Part shown: piece by piece, positions 1 through 9,356 of the stretch
Layout of the letters: each line of letters begins with the position of its first letter
Numbering within the stretch: position 1 is the first letter of the stretch
Source: Hydrangea macrophylla
Lineage: Eukaryota; Streptophyta; Magnoliopsida; Cornales; Hydrangeaceae
Direction: 5' to 3'
NCBI GenBank assembly: GCA_033977485.1
Contig: CM066997.1
Location: 77,160,634 to 77,224,633 of the forward strand
Length of the DNA: 64,000 nucleotides
Program-made: the position numbers and the translations under genes
The notes under the pieces: generated by a model
The model's database searches: none
What the model was told of the DNA's origin: nothing
What the model saw: the letters and a program-made list of their open reading frames with translations, nothing else

Positions 1-1902
1 AACAAAAATTACAGTGGTAAAACAATGTGTTATTGACACTTTTCCGATGGTTTCACTTGATTTCAACGGTTAGATTGTGAACTAAAAATCTTTGATCAAA
101 AACAGTTCGTGAACTCACTGTTTTTATTTTGCTAGTTCAACTTTATTTGTTAATCCCAACTATTAAATCATGAAGTTGAACTTAAACTAAACCATCTCTT
201 CTACCATTTAATGGTCATTGAAGACTAAGGACATCTTTAGACCTATGGATTTTTGATGAAGTATGAAATGGACTTCACAAAATCCGAAGCAATGAACTCA
301 CTCTCATGGACCAAAATTTGAGTTCAAAACATTACTCCTACCACTTGGTGGTCATTGGAGGATAAAGACACACATATATGTAGGTTTTAGATGAAGTATG
401 AAGAACTTCTCAAAACCCAAGGAAGAGATTAGTCTAAGCCATAGAGATGGACTTAAACTAAAACATTTCTCCTACCATTTGATGGTCATTGGAGACTAAA
501 AAAAGCAAATCTACTCTAATCTCCATGGAATATAGTATGAATTCCATAAGATTCATAGTAAAGAGATCCTAGTCATGAGTTGATACTAGCATCTCACCAA
601 CTATGTGTAGATTGTAATCATGATTCATTTTAATCTCCATATGGATCATAAGATCATAGGAAACTAAGGAATCAAATTCAAAGAGTTTCAATGAGATATG
701 GAAGATCTCATGAACCTTATGAATGAAGTAGAAATAAAGGAAATCAAAGTTTTATTTAGGAATACAAATTTATTCAAAACTAATTTATCTCAAACCCAAG
801 GCATTAATTAGATCCAAATTAATGAGATGTCATGAGATTCAATCACAAGTTCTTGGTGGTGTGTGATGAAATAGGATAAGAAGAGAGGTTTTGAAAATGT
901 GAAAAGTTCCTAGATCTAAGAACTTGTGATTGAATTATCCTAATTCTACCAAGGATTAAGAGGTTACCTCTATGACCTCAAAGAATTCTTCAATTTCTTG
1001 TGAAGTTCTTCCAAGATCCTCAAATTCTTCTTCAAATTCTTCAAGAAATTCTTCTCCTCTTCTCAATTCTCAAGTATATCTCTTGTATATGTTTGTATAT
1101 TGATTCAAAAGCTCAAGTCCCCTCAAAATGAAGATGAAGATCTGTTTATATAGGCCATCATCTCAAGGATAAATGGGTAAATTCGGGTGGAAACCCATGT
1201 GCAAGGATTTCTTCTAGAACATGTGAGAAAAGCAGTCTGTTACAGCCAGCGGCACTCGACGAGTGCCGGCGGCATTCACTGAGTGCCGGGCGGCATTCTC
1301 TCAATGCCGGGCGGCAACCCGTGAATGCCAGCGCGGCACTCAGTGAGTGCCACCGGGTTTTCCGGTTGCCGAGGCTAACTGAATTTGCTCCTTTTTTGAA
1401 TTTTTGAAAGGAAAATTAGTCTAAACTTAATTTTTGTGTGTTATCTTTATATATTCATGTATATTTGTGCTAAAGTGCACCCATGTGGGTGGTATGCACC
1501 CATGTGCATGGTATATTCTTCAATATACTATGCTTTTCTTATTATTATTATTATTATTTTTCTTCAAGAGACAATTTTCCTTTATTTAAAACTCCCCCCC
1601 CCCCTTTTTTTTATCATTTTCATTTTTATACTTCCAAAACCTTTTTTTATTGAGCAAATTTTTAGACTGATTTTCTCATGTGTTCTTCAATGTTCAGGGC
1701 TCTCCCGAATACCCAAATCCTCTCTCTTCTTTCTCCTTTTTATATTTTCTATTTTTAATTTTGAAATTTGTCTTGAAGAATTAATTGAAGATTTTGAATT
1801 TCCTGGAAAATCTTCGAATGTCACCGGCCATTGTCATCATCGGTCTTTTGAGAGGTAACCAATCCCTAGATTTGACATTTGGTCAAAATTGGGGTGTCTA
1901 CA
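1..1902 (-). repeat. Tat/Ogre-like LTR, family X, copy 1 (partial)
   Basis: Read on the minus strand, this LTR starts at 1902 with TGTAGACACCCC and continues off the left edge of the window. Its left end (1-110) aligns by eye, reverse-complemented, with 62640-62770 of the plus-strand LTR at 61450, which makes it the same family. It has a cluster of CGGCACTC/GAGTGCCG motifs at 1249-1352 and a TATA box (CCTATATAAA on the minus strand) near 1146-1154. No polypurine tract lies next to its start (1903 onward), so it is a 5' LTR or a solo LTR, not a 3' LTR. No coding frame is credible; the open frame at 1436-1858 is low-complexity LTR sequence. Confidence 0.85.
1249..1352 (-). promoter_or_regulatory. 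Palindromic GC-rich motif cluster in X LTR copy 1
   Basis: Repeated half-sites GGCACTC and GAGTGCC, plus decayed GGCATTC/AATGCC forms, occur in an otherwise AT-rich LTR. In LTR orientation the cluster lies roughly 100-200 bp upstream of the TATA box near 1150. The arrangement of motif and position is seen directly; a regulatory role is inferred. Confidence 0.6.
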
Positions 1903-2946
1903 ATGTCCCACGACATTTGGGAACATGCTGAATCTTGATTATAAGATTACATCTCTTATATCTTGTTAGCTAAGCATCATTGACCTTGTATGCATCCGAA
2001 TTCATGAAGAGTACGACAACAATCCGATCATGTAATCCTCCTACCCAAAGAATTTTAAATACGTCGTTAGAAGCAAATAGATCTTTGCTATCTTTATTCC
2101 AAGGTATTCAATCGCTCTTTTAAAAATCATTGGAGTTCACTTTTTGATTAAAATTTCAAGTCAACTACATTTGAAGGAAGATCCCAAAATTCTTGGAACC
2201 CAAAATTCTTGAAAGATTTTGAAAAGTTTCCCCAACTAAAGAAACGCTTTTCAAAGCAAAATTTTGACCCAATCACCTTTTGATTAAGGAACATAATCCA
2301 AAATTCTTGAGAATTGTATTTGAGAGATCTCCCCAATTAAAGAAATGATTTTCAAGTAAATTTCAAAGCAAAGTTTCAACCTAATAATCTTTTGTTGAGA
2401 AATGTTGTTGCCTTCAAAGGAAAGCTTCTTAAGAATTTGAAAGATCCCATCATCTAGGGAAATGCTTGTTAAACGAATTTCAAAAATTTTAAAATTTTTA
2501 AACTTTGAAGGGGTAAAGAGGATCACAATGAAAGGAGAAATTAGCGCACTTGACATGGGTGAGGATTTTATGTGCTTATATGTTTATGTGTTAGGATTAG
2601 AATTTTCCTTTCTTTTGCATATAGAGTAGGCATACACACACGTGCATTTCATCTGTGTGCCATGTGTGCGGTGCATACATTTAGCCACATCAAATCATCA
2701 AAGAATTGCATGCATGTAGAATAGAAATTAAACCATCCTATTTCCAGTCAAGACCAAAGTAATCCAATAGTTCCTCAAAATTCCTTACCTCCTGAAAATC
2801 AATTCTGCATGCAGGCCTTTTCATGTCGTGGACCTGTAGAAAGAGTGGAATAACCAGATCCCCTAGTGAGGACACTTCTAATCTTCTTGAGTTCGTTTTC
2901 TTGATTTTAGGAGAACATAGACCATCATCTTGAGATTGATCCGCCA
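1903..2946. other. Unassigned AT-rich stretch between LTR and gag
   Basis: No gene or LTR feature is recognisable. It abuts the start of the minus-strand X LTR on the left and the decayed gag on the right. In a complete element of this type (compare element T, with its primer site at 45636 and gag at 46876) about 1.2 kb of leader would precede gag, so part of this may be leader sequence. No primer binding site was found. The open frames here are short, AT-rich and have no family resemblance. Confidence 0.5.
2140..2470. repeat. Degenerate tandem repeat, unit about 110-120 bp
   Basis: The block CCAAAATTCTTG, then CCCCAA(C/T)TAAAGAAA, TTTTCAA, CAAAGCAAA and a CTTTTG or TTGA run recurs about three times with strong divergence. 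It looks like an old tandem duplication; unit borders are approximate. Confidence 0.5.
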
Positions 2947-3843
2947 ATGGCCTTAAGAGCTTTGGAAGAGAGAGTGAACAAGCTGCAAGCCACTATTGAG
3001 CAACAGAACTTAAGGGTGAATCAATTGGAGAGGGTAACGCTTGAGCTCTATTAGTTACTCAAAAAGCAAGTGGGTTTGAATGAGGCAGTGATGAAAAAAT
3101 TGGAGAAGAGAATAATGGATCACCCGATCAAGCACCAAAATCCACATCCAAGCCCAACCAATCACCAAAGCCCATGTCCAAATCCAACCTATCCCCAAAG
3201 TCCATACCCAAGCTTAACCATTCACCAAAGCCCATATCCATGCCCAATCCCAACAACCCAAAGAGTTATTTCAATCCCACATCTCAACCCAAAAGCCAAC
3301 TCAAGTTCAAAGTCGAATCCGAAATTAAGCCGAGCCGGCAAGTCAAGAATATTCACCAACCTTGGTATGACATTATCCATGGCCCTTGGTCACCTCATCA
3401 AGAGTGGTCACCTCAATCCCCTGGACCCAAGGCCGCCATCAAATCCCTTACCTCACAAATATGACCTATCCTTGTACTGCGCCTATCACCAGACTCAAGG
3501 CCACAATACCGATTCTTGCTCGAGACTCCGCCATGAGATCCAGGATCTCATTGATCAGAAAATCATCACTCCTATGCCAAATCCACCAAGTGACCTTTGG
3601 CATAATGATCTTGACTTGCAAGCTCTTCACTCTCCAACCTCTCAATCCCAGCCATCACTGAGAAGCCTCAAGGGATTTGCTACATCCATGAGTGCGCAAC
3701 AACTAACTGGCCCTGGCCCAATCAACAAATATGGAAAAGGCATTGACAGCACTTGGTATGAGTTAGATGAATACTATCCCACTAAAAATTGCGCCATAGA
3801 CGTGGATGATATTTTTGCACACATGTTGTTGGGGGAAGGTTGA
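2947..3843 (+). pseudogene. gag: Decayed, internally deleted gag of element X
   Basis: The frame opens at ATG 2947 with a short heptad-like coiled-coil segment (MALRALEERVNKLQATIEQQ) comparable to the start of the T gag at 46876. One in-frame TAG at 3052 interrupts it; the same frame then stays open to 3843. The C-terminal half carries a short proline/serine-rich tract, then a CAYHQTQGHNTDSC knuckle-like motif and RLRHEIQDLID, which match CAYHQGPGHDTDRC and RLRHDIQDLID in the T gag. The central capsid domain seen in T is missing, so the coiled-coil start is joined almost directly to the C-terminal region. The product, if made, could not be a full structural protein. Confidence 0.75.
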
Positions 3844-4530
3844 CCCAGAGGTTCAAATGATGATAGTGAAGTGATAGTTTTTGGAACTGATGTTGCTAAA
3901 GCAAATGTGGATGCTCTTGAAAATCTAATCAATTGAAAATCATCTGTGACACTCCAGTTGAGACCAAGTCAAGTCTAGTCCGATAATCGAGTCATGTCAA
4001 GTAGGAGTTAAGTGTCAAGTCCAGTCGAGTCTTTGAGTTAGTCGGTTATCGAGTAATTTTTTTTCAAGTCTCTTTTTATCGAGTCAATTGATGTAATCCT
4101 TTTTCCCTATTAGTTGAATAAAATCTCATTCTGTTTGATTCAGTGTGCTAAGTCGTGAATGAATGGATCATTAAGCCAAAAAAATAATAATAATAATCAC
4201 TTTTTCAAACAATCATAGAAAATGCTTTGTTAATAAATCCTTGCATTGAAAAGGATCCCCAAGTGATCAAAGCAAATTTTGTGCCAAAACTAAGGAGGAG
4301 TAGAGAATTGATTCGCTTTACTTTAAGAATTTAAAGATGCTCTTGCTCAATCTTAAAAAGATAAACTTGTAACTTGAAGCATGCTCACCATCCCCTTTTC
4401 TCAAATACCAAGCCTAAAAGATGAGCCCAACTAGTCCAAAGCCATAACTTGATCCTTGATGGTAGTCGAATATATTAAATGAACTTCTTCTTCCCAAAAA
4501 AAAAAGAAGAAAAAGAAAAAGATAAAAGAA

Positions 4531-4577
4531 CTCGCTAGGATGAAAACCCGAAAGGGCACCTAGGCAAAAGTTAGAGC
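4531..4577 (+). repeat. Nested hairpin module (CTAGG / GAAA loop), X copy 1
   Basis: Outer arms are CTC and GAG, middle arms CTAGG and CCTAG, and the inner hairpin is CCC-GAAA-GGG, a GNRA-type loop. A near-identical copy follows about 50 bp downstream, and three further copies occur in element T. Confidence 0.7.
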
Positions 4578-4630
4578 ACAAAAAAAGGGAGAAAATAAAA
4601 AAGAGAAAAGAGAAAGAAGAAGATGAAGGA

Positions 4631-4678
4631 GCTCGCTAGGATGAAAACCCGAAAGGGCACCTAGGCAAAAGTTAGAGC
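4631..4678 (+). repeat. Nested hairpin module (CTAGG / GAAA loop), X copy 2
   Basis: Outer arms are GCTC and GAGC, middle arms CTAGG and CCTAG, inner hairpin CCC-GAAA-GGG. It is a near-exact duplicate of 4531-4577. Confidence 0.7.
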
Positions 4679-5360
4679 AAAAATAAGATGCATGTTGATT
4701 TCAAAATCCAAATCCTAGGCAGTTAAAATCATGAAGAGAATAAGAGATAGTGAGGTAGAGAAAAGAAAGGAAAGAGAAAAGGAAAAAAGCAGGGAATAAA
4801 CAAGATTGAGAATTCTTGAGCACTTCAAAGCATATCATTGGTACATGAATTATCCCAAGACTTTGTGTTGTTCTCAACAAAGAAAAGAAATTGGAAATGA
4901 AAAGAGAGATTTGAAAGCATCAATTAGTATCAAAATTTTGTGAGAGATTCAATGGCTAAGTGGGCCTAGAACAATGCAAATGTATCTTTGAGAAAAATAA
5001 AGAGTAATTTGGAGGGCTGCTATTGCTTTATGAGTATGGTAGAGTATGATTAAAACACAATGTGTTATGAGAGTTGTAAAGATTGACTGGCTAGTGAAAA
5101 GGTGAAAAGAATCAACCGCCATAAAAAATAAAAAAATAAAAATAAAAAAAAAAAGGGAAGAAAATAAAAAAATAAATAAAAGGGAGAAATAGTTCATGTT
5201 CTCATCATATTGTTCCAAATCTACCACAAGGAATCTGTTTCAGAAAATATGCCCAGAAAAAAGCACTCATTGGACCCAAATGAAAACATGGCTCGAAAAG
5301 CCCACAAATTCTTGAAGCCTTATTCTTTTAAGACCTCCAGAGTCGATGAACTACGTTTTG

Positions 5361-5392
5361 ACCTGATTCCCACTAGGGGATACGTAGGCAGC
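5361..5392 (+). repeat. ATTCCC/GGGGAT hairpin with TACGTAGGCA box, X copy 1
   Basis: A six-pair stem ATTCCC-acta-GGGGAT is followed by ACGTAGGCAGC and preceded by GAACTACG. A second copy lies at 5466-5497 with loop ACTT, and a third at 8427-8455 just before the 3' LTR. Confidence 0.65.
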
Positions 5393-5465
5393 CAGTGCGG
5401 TTCGGTCACAAACATCGTTGCACCACGTGATATTTCTCTTTCAAGCCTCAGCCGAACTACTTTGG

Positions 5466-5497
5466 ACCTGATTCCCACTTGGGGATAAGTAGGCAAA
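5466..5497 (+). repeat. ATTCCC/GGGGAT hairpin module, X copy 2
   Basis: The stem ATTCCC-actt-GGGGAT is followed by AAGTAGGCAAAC, a slightly decayed box. It is preceded by CGAACTACTTTGGACC, as in the other copies. Confidence 0.6.
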
Positions 5498-5577
5498 CCT
5501 TCCAAGGTTCTCGGTCTATAACAATTCCTAAACCAAAAGCATCACCCTTTGCACCTTTGGTTTCCTTCCTTCAAACT

Positions 5578-5799
5578 AGGGGCAAACTTGTGTTTGCCTG
5601 GAGCCATATATGTATTGACAAACCAGGGGCAAACAAAGTTTGCCCATCAGCATTGGGTTTCCTGCTTTAGCCCACCATATTCATGATGATTACCTCTAGG
5701 TTAGGAGTAAATGCACTGCAGGCATCTAGTACCATCATGTTCTCAAAACCCTTGGATGAGCCTATTTGCCCTTAAGACTAGGGGCAAACTTTGTTTGCC
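5578..5799 (+). repeat. Three PPT-like hairpins in X
   Basis: Copies at 5578-5598, 5625-5645 and 5780-5799 each begin AGGGGCAAAC and end GTTTGCC or its equivalent, forming a GGCAAAC/GTTTGCC stem. AGGGGCAAAC is also the polypurine tract directly before the 3' LTR at 8621. Confidence 0.6.
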
Positions 5800-6469
5800 A
5801 AAAGCCCTCTACGCCAGAGGCAAGTTCTCAAGTAATTGAGTTTGTTTTGAAAGGATTGAAATAGAGTGCCTTTCATTCTATAAAGCACTAATTTGAAGCA
5901 TACTCTAGATAGGAAAAGAATTCGCTAAATCAAAAAGGGGAAGCTTTCAAAGCTTAGATTTATTAGCAAAGCACTACCATTGTTAGATGATGAATAAATG
6001 AAAGGTGAGATGATAAAATATTCACGATGAAAGCACATTCATTCATAATGAATGCAGAGTTTAAGTCAGTCATCTTGAGTAACTAGCTTTGTCAGGTCTG
6101 TCCTTTGATGAGTCAATAAATGGTCTTAAATGTGTGGGTTTAAGATGATGAATAAAGATTTGAAAAGTCTTCATGAGCATCCCAAGATCAGTACGAGCAG
6201 AGATTTTGAACACTATCACAGCATAAAGTGGCAATATAAGAAGAGTCCAAAACTAGGGGCCATGGTGACTTCCCTCTTGTAACAGAATCGATGTGTTTCT
6301 TCGAAAGGTCCACAAATGCAGAAAATGATTATTTCTATCAGCTCCGTTTAAATTCTTTGAGTCACGTTTAGAAAATAGGTTGATTTGAGTTTGATTGACT
6401 CCCAATTTAAGAAATTGAACTGAATTGAATTGATTTGAGTCTGATTCTCATTTTTTTGAATTAAATTGA

Positions 6470-6845
6470 CATAAGTCCTTGCGAGGCTGTTGATCTCTAC
6501 TTTTGCAACATAAGTCCCCCAAAGAGCTGTTGATTGTCGCTTTCGCAACATAAGTCCCCAAAAGGGTTGTTGATTGTCGCTTTTGCAACATAAGTCCTTA
6601 CGAGGCTGTTGATCTTCGCTTTCGCAACATAAGTCCTTATGAGGCTGTTGATCTCTGCAATCGCAATGTAAGTCCTTACGAGGCTGTTGATCTTTGCTTT
6701 TGCAACATAAGTCCCCAAAAGGGCTGTTGAATGTCGCTTCTGCAGCATAAGTCCTTGCGAGGTTGTTGATCTCTACTTTTGCAACATAAGTCCCCAAAAG
6801 CCTATTTGATCTTTGCTTTTGAAACATAAGTCCTTGCAAGGCTAT
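6470..6845. repeat. Tandem array, 39-bp unit, about 9-10 copies
   Basis: Each unit begins ACATAAGTCC, followed by TTGCGAGG or CCCAAAAGG, then CTGTTGATC and a CTTTTGCA end. Because 39 is a multiple of three, the minus strand stays open with a 13-residue periodicity (frames 6348-6839 and 6497-6748); I regard these as array artefacts. The array starts the repeat-rich part of the X 3' region. Confidence 0.9.
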
Positions 6846-6899
6846 TGACTATCGTTCTTGCTTGTAAGCCCCTGAGTGGCTATTGACCAATATCTTACC

Positions 6900-7965
6900 A
6901 TGTTGATTAGTCCTCAATGGCATCTTCTCTTCATAAGCATTAGTCCTCAATGGCTTTTCTAAGCATTAGTCCTCAATGGCGGCTTCTCTAAGCATTAGTC
7001 TTCAATGGCAGTTTCTCTAAGCATTAGTCCTCAATCAGCTTCACCTTGCATTAGTCCTCAATGGCAGCATTGCCGATATTAATCCTTAATGGAAACCTTG
7101 CGTTAGTCCTCAATGGCAGCATTATCGGTATTAGTCCTCAATGGCAACCTTGCATTAGTCCTCAATGGCAGCATTATCGGTGTTAGTCCTCAATAATAAT
7201 CTTACATTAGTCCTCAATGGCAGCATTATCGGTGTTAGTCCTCAATGGCAGCATTATCAATGGTAACCTTACGTTAGTCCTCAATGGGAGCATTATCGGT
7301 GTTAGTCCTCAATGGCAACCTTGCATTAGTCCTCAATGGCAGCATTATCGGTGTTAGTCATCAATGGAAACCTTGCGTTAGTCCTCAATGGCAGCATTAT
7401 CGGTGTTAGTCCTCAATGGAAACCTTGCGTTAGTCCTCAATGGGAGCATTATCGGTGTTAGTCCTCAATGGCAACTTTGCGTTAGTCCTCAATGGCAGCA
7501 TTATCAGTATTAGTCCTCAATGGCAATATTATCGGTGTTAGTCCACAATGGCAGCATTATCGGTGTTAGTCCTCAATGGCAACCTTGTGTTAGTCCTCAA
7601 TGGTAGCATTATCGGTGGTAACCTTGCGTTAGTCCTCAATGGCAGCATTATCGGTGTTAGTCCTCAATGGAAACCTTGCGTTAGTCCTCAATGGCAACCT
7701 TGCATTAGTCCTCAATGGCAGCATTATCGGTATTAGTCCTCAATGGCAATATTATCGGTGTTAGTCCACAATGGCAGCATTATCGGTGTTAGTCCTCAAT
7801 GGCAACCTTATGTTAGTCCTCAATGGTAGCATTATCGGTGGTAACCTTGCGTTAGTCCTCAATGGCAGCATCATAGGTGTTAGTCCTCAATGGCAAACTT
7901 GTGTTTGTCCTCGATGGCAGCATCTTTCTGGTCAATATTAGTCCTCGATGGCAATCTTTGCTAAA
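6900..7965. repeat. Tandem array, 24-28 bp units, about 40 copies
   Basis: The core TTAGTCCTCAATGG recurs throughout, followed alternately by CAACCTTGCG and CAGCATTATCGGTG, giving a two-unit higher-order period near 52-56 bp. The open frame at 7548-7736 is a by-product. There are no unique spacers, so this is a satellite-like array inside the element. Confidence 0.9.
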
Positions 7966-8225
7966 GTCCTCTAGATTGAGGCAAATCTCTGTTGAAGTCC
8001 TCTAGATTGAGGCAAATCCGTTGAAGTCCTCTAGATTGAGGCAAATCTCTGTTGAAGTCCTCTAGATTGAGGCAAATATGTCGAAGTCCTCTAGATTGAG
8101 GCAAATCAATGTTTAAGTCCTCTAGATTGAGGCAATCTCTGAGGTAGTCCTCTAGATTGAGGCAAATCCGTTGAAGTCCTCTAGATTAAGACAAATCCTT
8201 GTTGAAGTCATCTAGGTTGAGGAAA
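7966..8225. repeat. Tandem array, about 31-bp unit, about 8 copies
   Basis: Units read GAAGTCCTCTAGATTGAGG followed by CAAATC and a variable end. CCTCTAGATTGAGG includes a short inverted repeat (CCTC...GAGG). It follows the 24-28 bp array directly and shares the AGTCCT core with it. Confidence 0.88.
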
Positions 8226-8620
8226 TTCATGGCGGTGTAAGGCATAGAATGCATTCATATCACCAAGAAGAGCATGATCTTGGATCTTTGCATCTACATA
8301 GCACGAAGCTTGACATTGCATTGACAGTTGTTATTCCATGAGCATGTGCATCACGATAGGATAGGTGCATTCATCCATGTGATTATTTGTGCTTAGGAGT
8401 TATCCCTTGCACGAACTACACCATGGTCTGATTCCCAATGGGATACGTAGGCAGCTCACCATTGAGCACGACCAGCACCGACCGTCTCCGCGAATGTTTT
8501 TACAACGCATTTTATTTTTACCTAAGTTCAATAGCCCGGTTAAAGGCTTGTCTTCACACAGGCTTCGACATTCACTTGTGATGCGCATTGCTTCACAAGC
8601 TCTGCCGAAGAGGGGCAAAC
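8226..8620 (+). other. Conserved pre-LTR segment and polypurine tract of X
   Basis: The ATTCCC/GGGAT hairpin and TACGTAGGCAGCTC box lie at 8427-8455, and the stretch to 8620 aligns by eye with 51800-52006 of element T. It ends with GAAGAGGGGCAAAC (8605-8620), the presumed primer for plus-strand synthesis, immediately before the LTR start. The opposed open frames at 8389-8625 and 8400-8618 are not credible genes. Confidence 0.75.
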
Positions 8621-8904
8621 TGTAGACACCCCAATTTGATCGAACTATTAAACTTAGGGGGATTTACCTATAAAGATCAATGATGAATATGTCTCGACGG
8701 AATCAAGACTCTTACAAGCAATTTGACTCTCTTCCTAGAAGAATCTCGGTTCAAAATCACCCTTTTCAGCCAAAAGACCAAAATCCTCATCTACCCGTCA
8801 CCTTGTAGACCATGAGTTTTGAACACGTATAGGAACATGGCAATGTTCTCAGAGCATCTTAAAACCATTTTCAAAAGGAGAGGAATTCAGCATGAATTCA
8901 GAAA

Positions 8905-8955
8905 GGAAAAGTCAACAGTTGACACAGTGAAAAGTCAACGGGTCAAAAGGGAGTC
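8905..8955 (+). promoter_or_regulatory. GTCAA/TTGAC cluster in X LTR
   Basis: AAGTCAACAGTTGACAC, AAGTCAACGGGTCAA and AGTCAATCG place about four to five W-box-like cores (TTGAC or its complement) within 50 bp in the upstream part of the LTR. Binding by WRKY factors is inferred only from the core motif. Confidence 0.4.
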
Positions 8956-9270
8956 AATCGTAAAATTTTTGAATTTCAAGATGAAAAGTCCCGGTAATTG
9001 TTCATTGGGTCTCCCTTATGCTAGAAATGATTTTTTAGAATTCTTAAATGAAAGGAATCATGGTGAAATTGAAAGGTTTTTAAGAAGAATCGTGCAGAAA
9101 ATCAATATTTTGCCTTCGGAGGGAGAGTTAACTTTTTTTCCTTAAGGAATTTGATTTTTTAGATATTTTTATTGAATCCAAATGGGAGGTATTTCCGTAA
9201 GTTCATTTAATGTCTTAAGTGAAATGAAATTAAGGTGTTGAATTGCTGTGAATAGTGCTGAACTGCTGTG

Positions 9271-9356
9271 CAGCGGCACTCAAAGTGCCCGAACGGCAGT
9301 CAGTGAATGCCGCTGCGGCACTCACTGAGTGCCGTTCCATCTTCATCGAGTGCCGG
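9271..9356 (+). promoter_or_regulatory. Palindromic GC-rich motif cluster in X LTR copy 2
   Basis: The best copy, CGGCACTCACTGAGTGCCG at 9316-9334, has perfect 9-nt arms around one central base. Partial copies flank it. The cluster ends about 180 bp upstream of the TATA box at 9535. Confidence 0.65.

Larger units (their letters stand above)
3844..6469 (+). other. 3' non-coding region of X with shared hairpin modules
   Basis: No protein gene is present. It contains two copies of a nested hairpin module (4531-4577, 4631-4678), two copies of an ATTCCC/GGGGAT hairpin followed by a TACGTAGGCA-like box (5361-5392, 5466-5497), and three polypurine-tract-like hairpins (5578-5598, 5625-5645, 5780-5799). 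The same modules occur in the same order in element T (48115-52006), although the surrounding sequence has diverged. Purine-rich and A-rich stretches fill the spaces. Confidence 0.65.

Noticed and set aside
1436..1858. 140-residue hydrophobic plus-strand frame, possible membrane protein
   Set aside because: It lies in the minus-strand X LTR, over T-rich low-complexity sequence including a C9/T8 run.
6348..6839. 163-residue minus-strand frame with regular repeats, like a repeat protein
   Set aside because: It is the translation of a 39-bp tandem array; the unit length is a multiple of three, so frames remain open without selection.
6900..8225. CRISPR-like regular repeats
   Set aside because: Units are contiguous with no unique spacers, and the context is a plant retrotransposon; this is a satellite-like array.
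8389..8625. Opposed frames of 72-78 codons before the X 3' LTR
   Set aside because: The segment is conserved in T as RNA-like sequence, but the frames are not conserved; no domain is visible.
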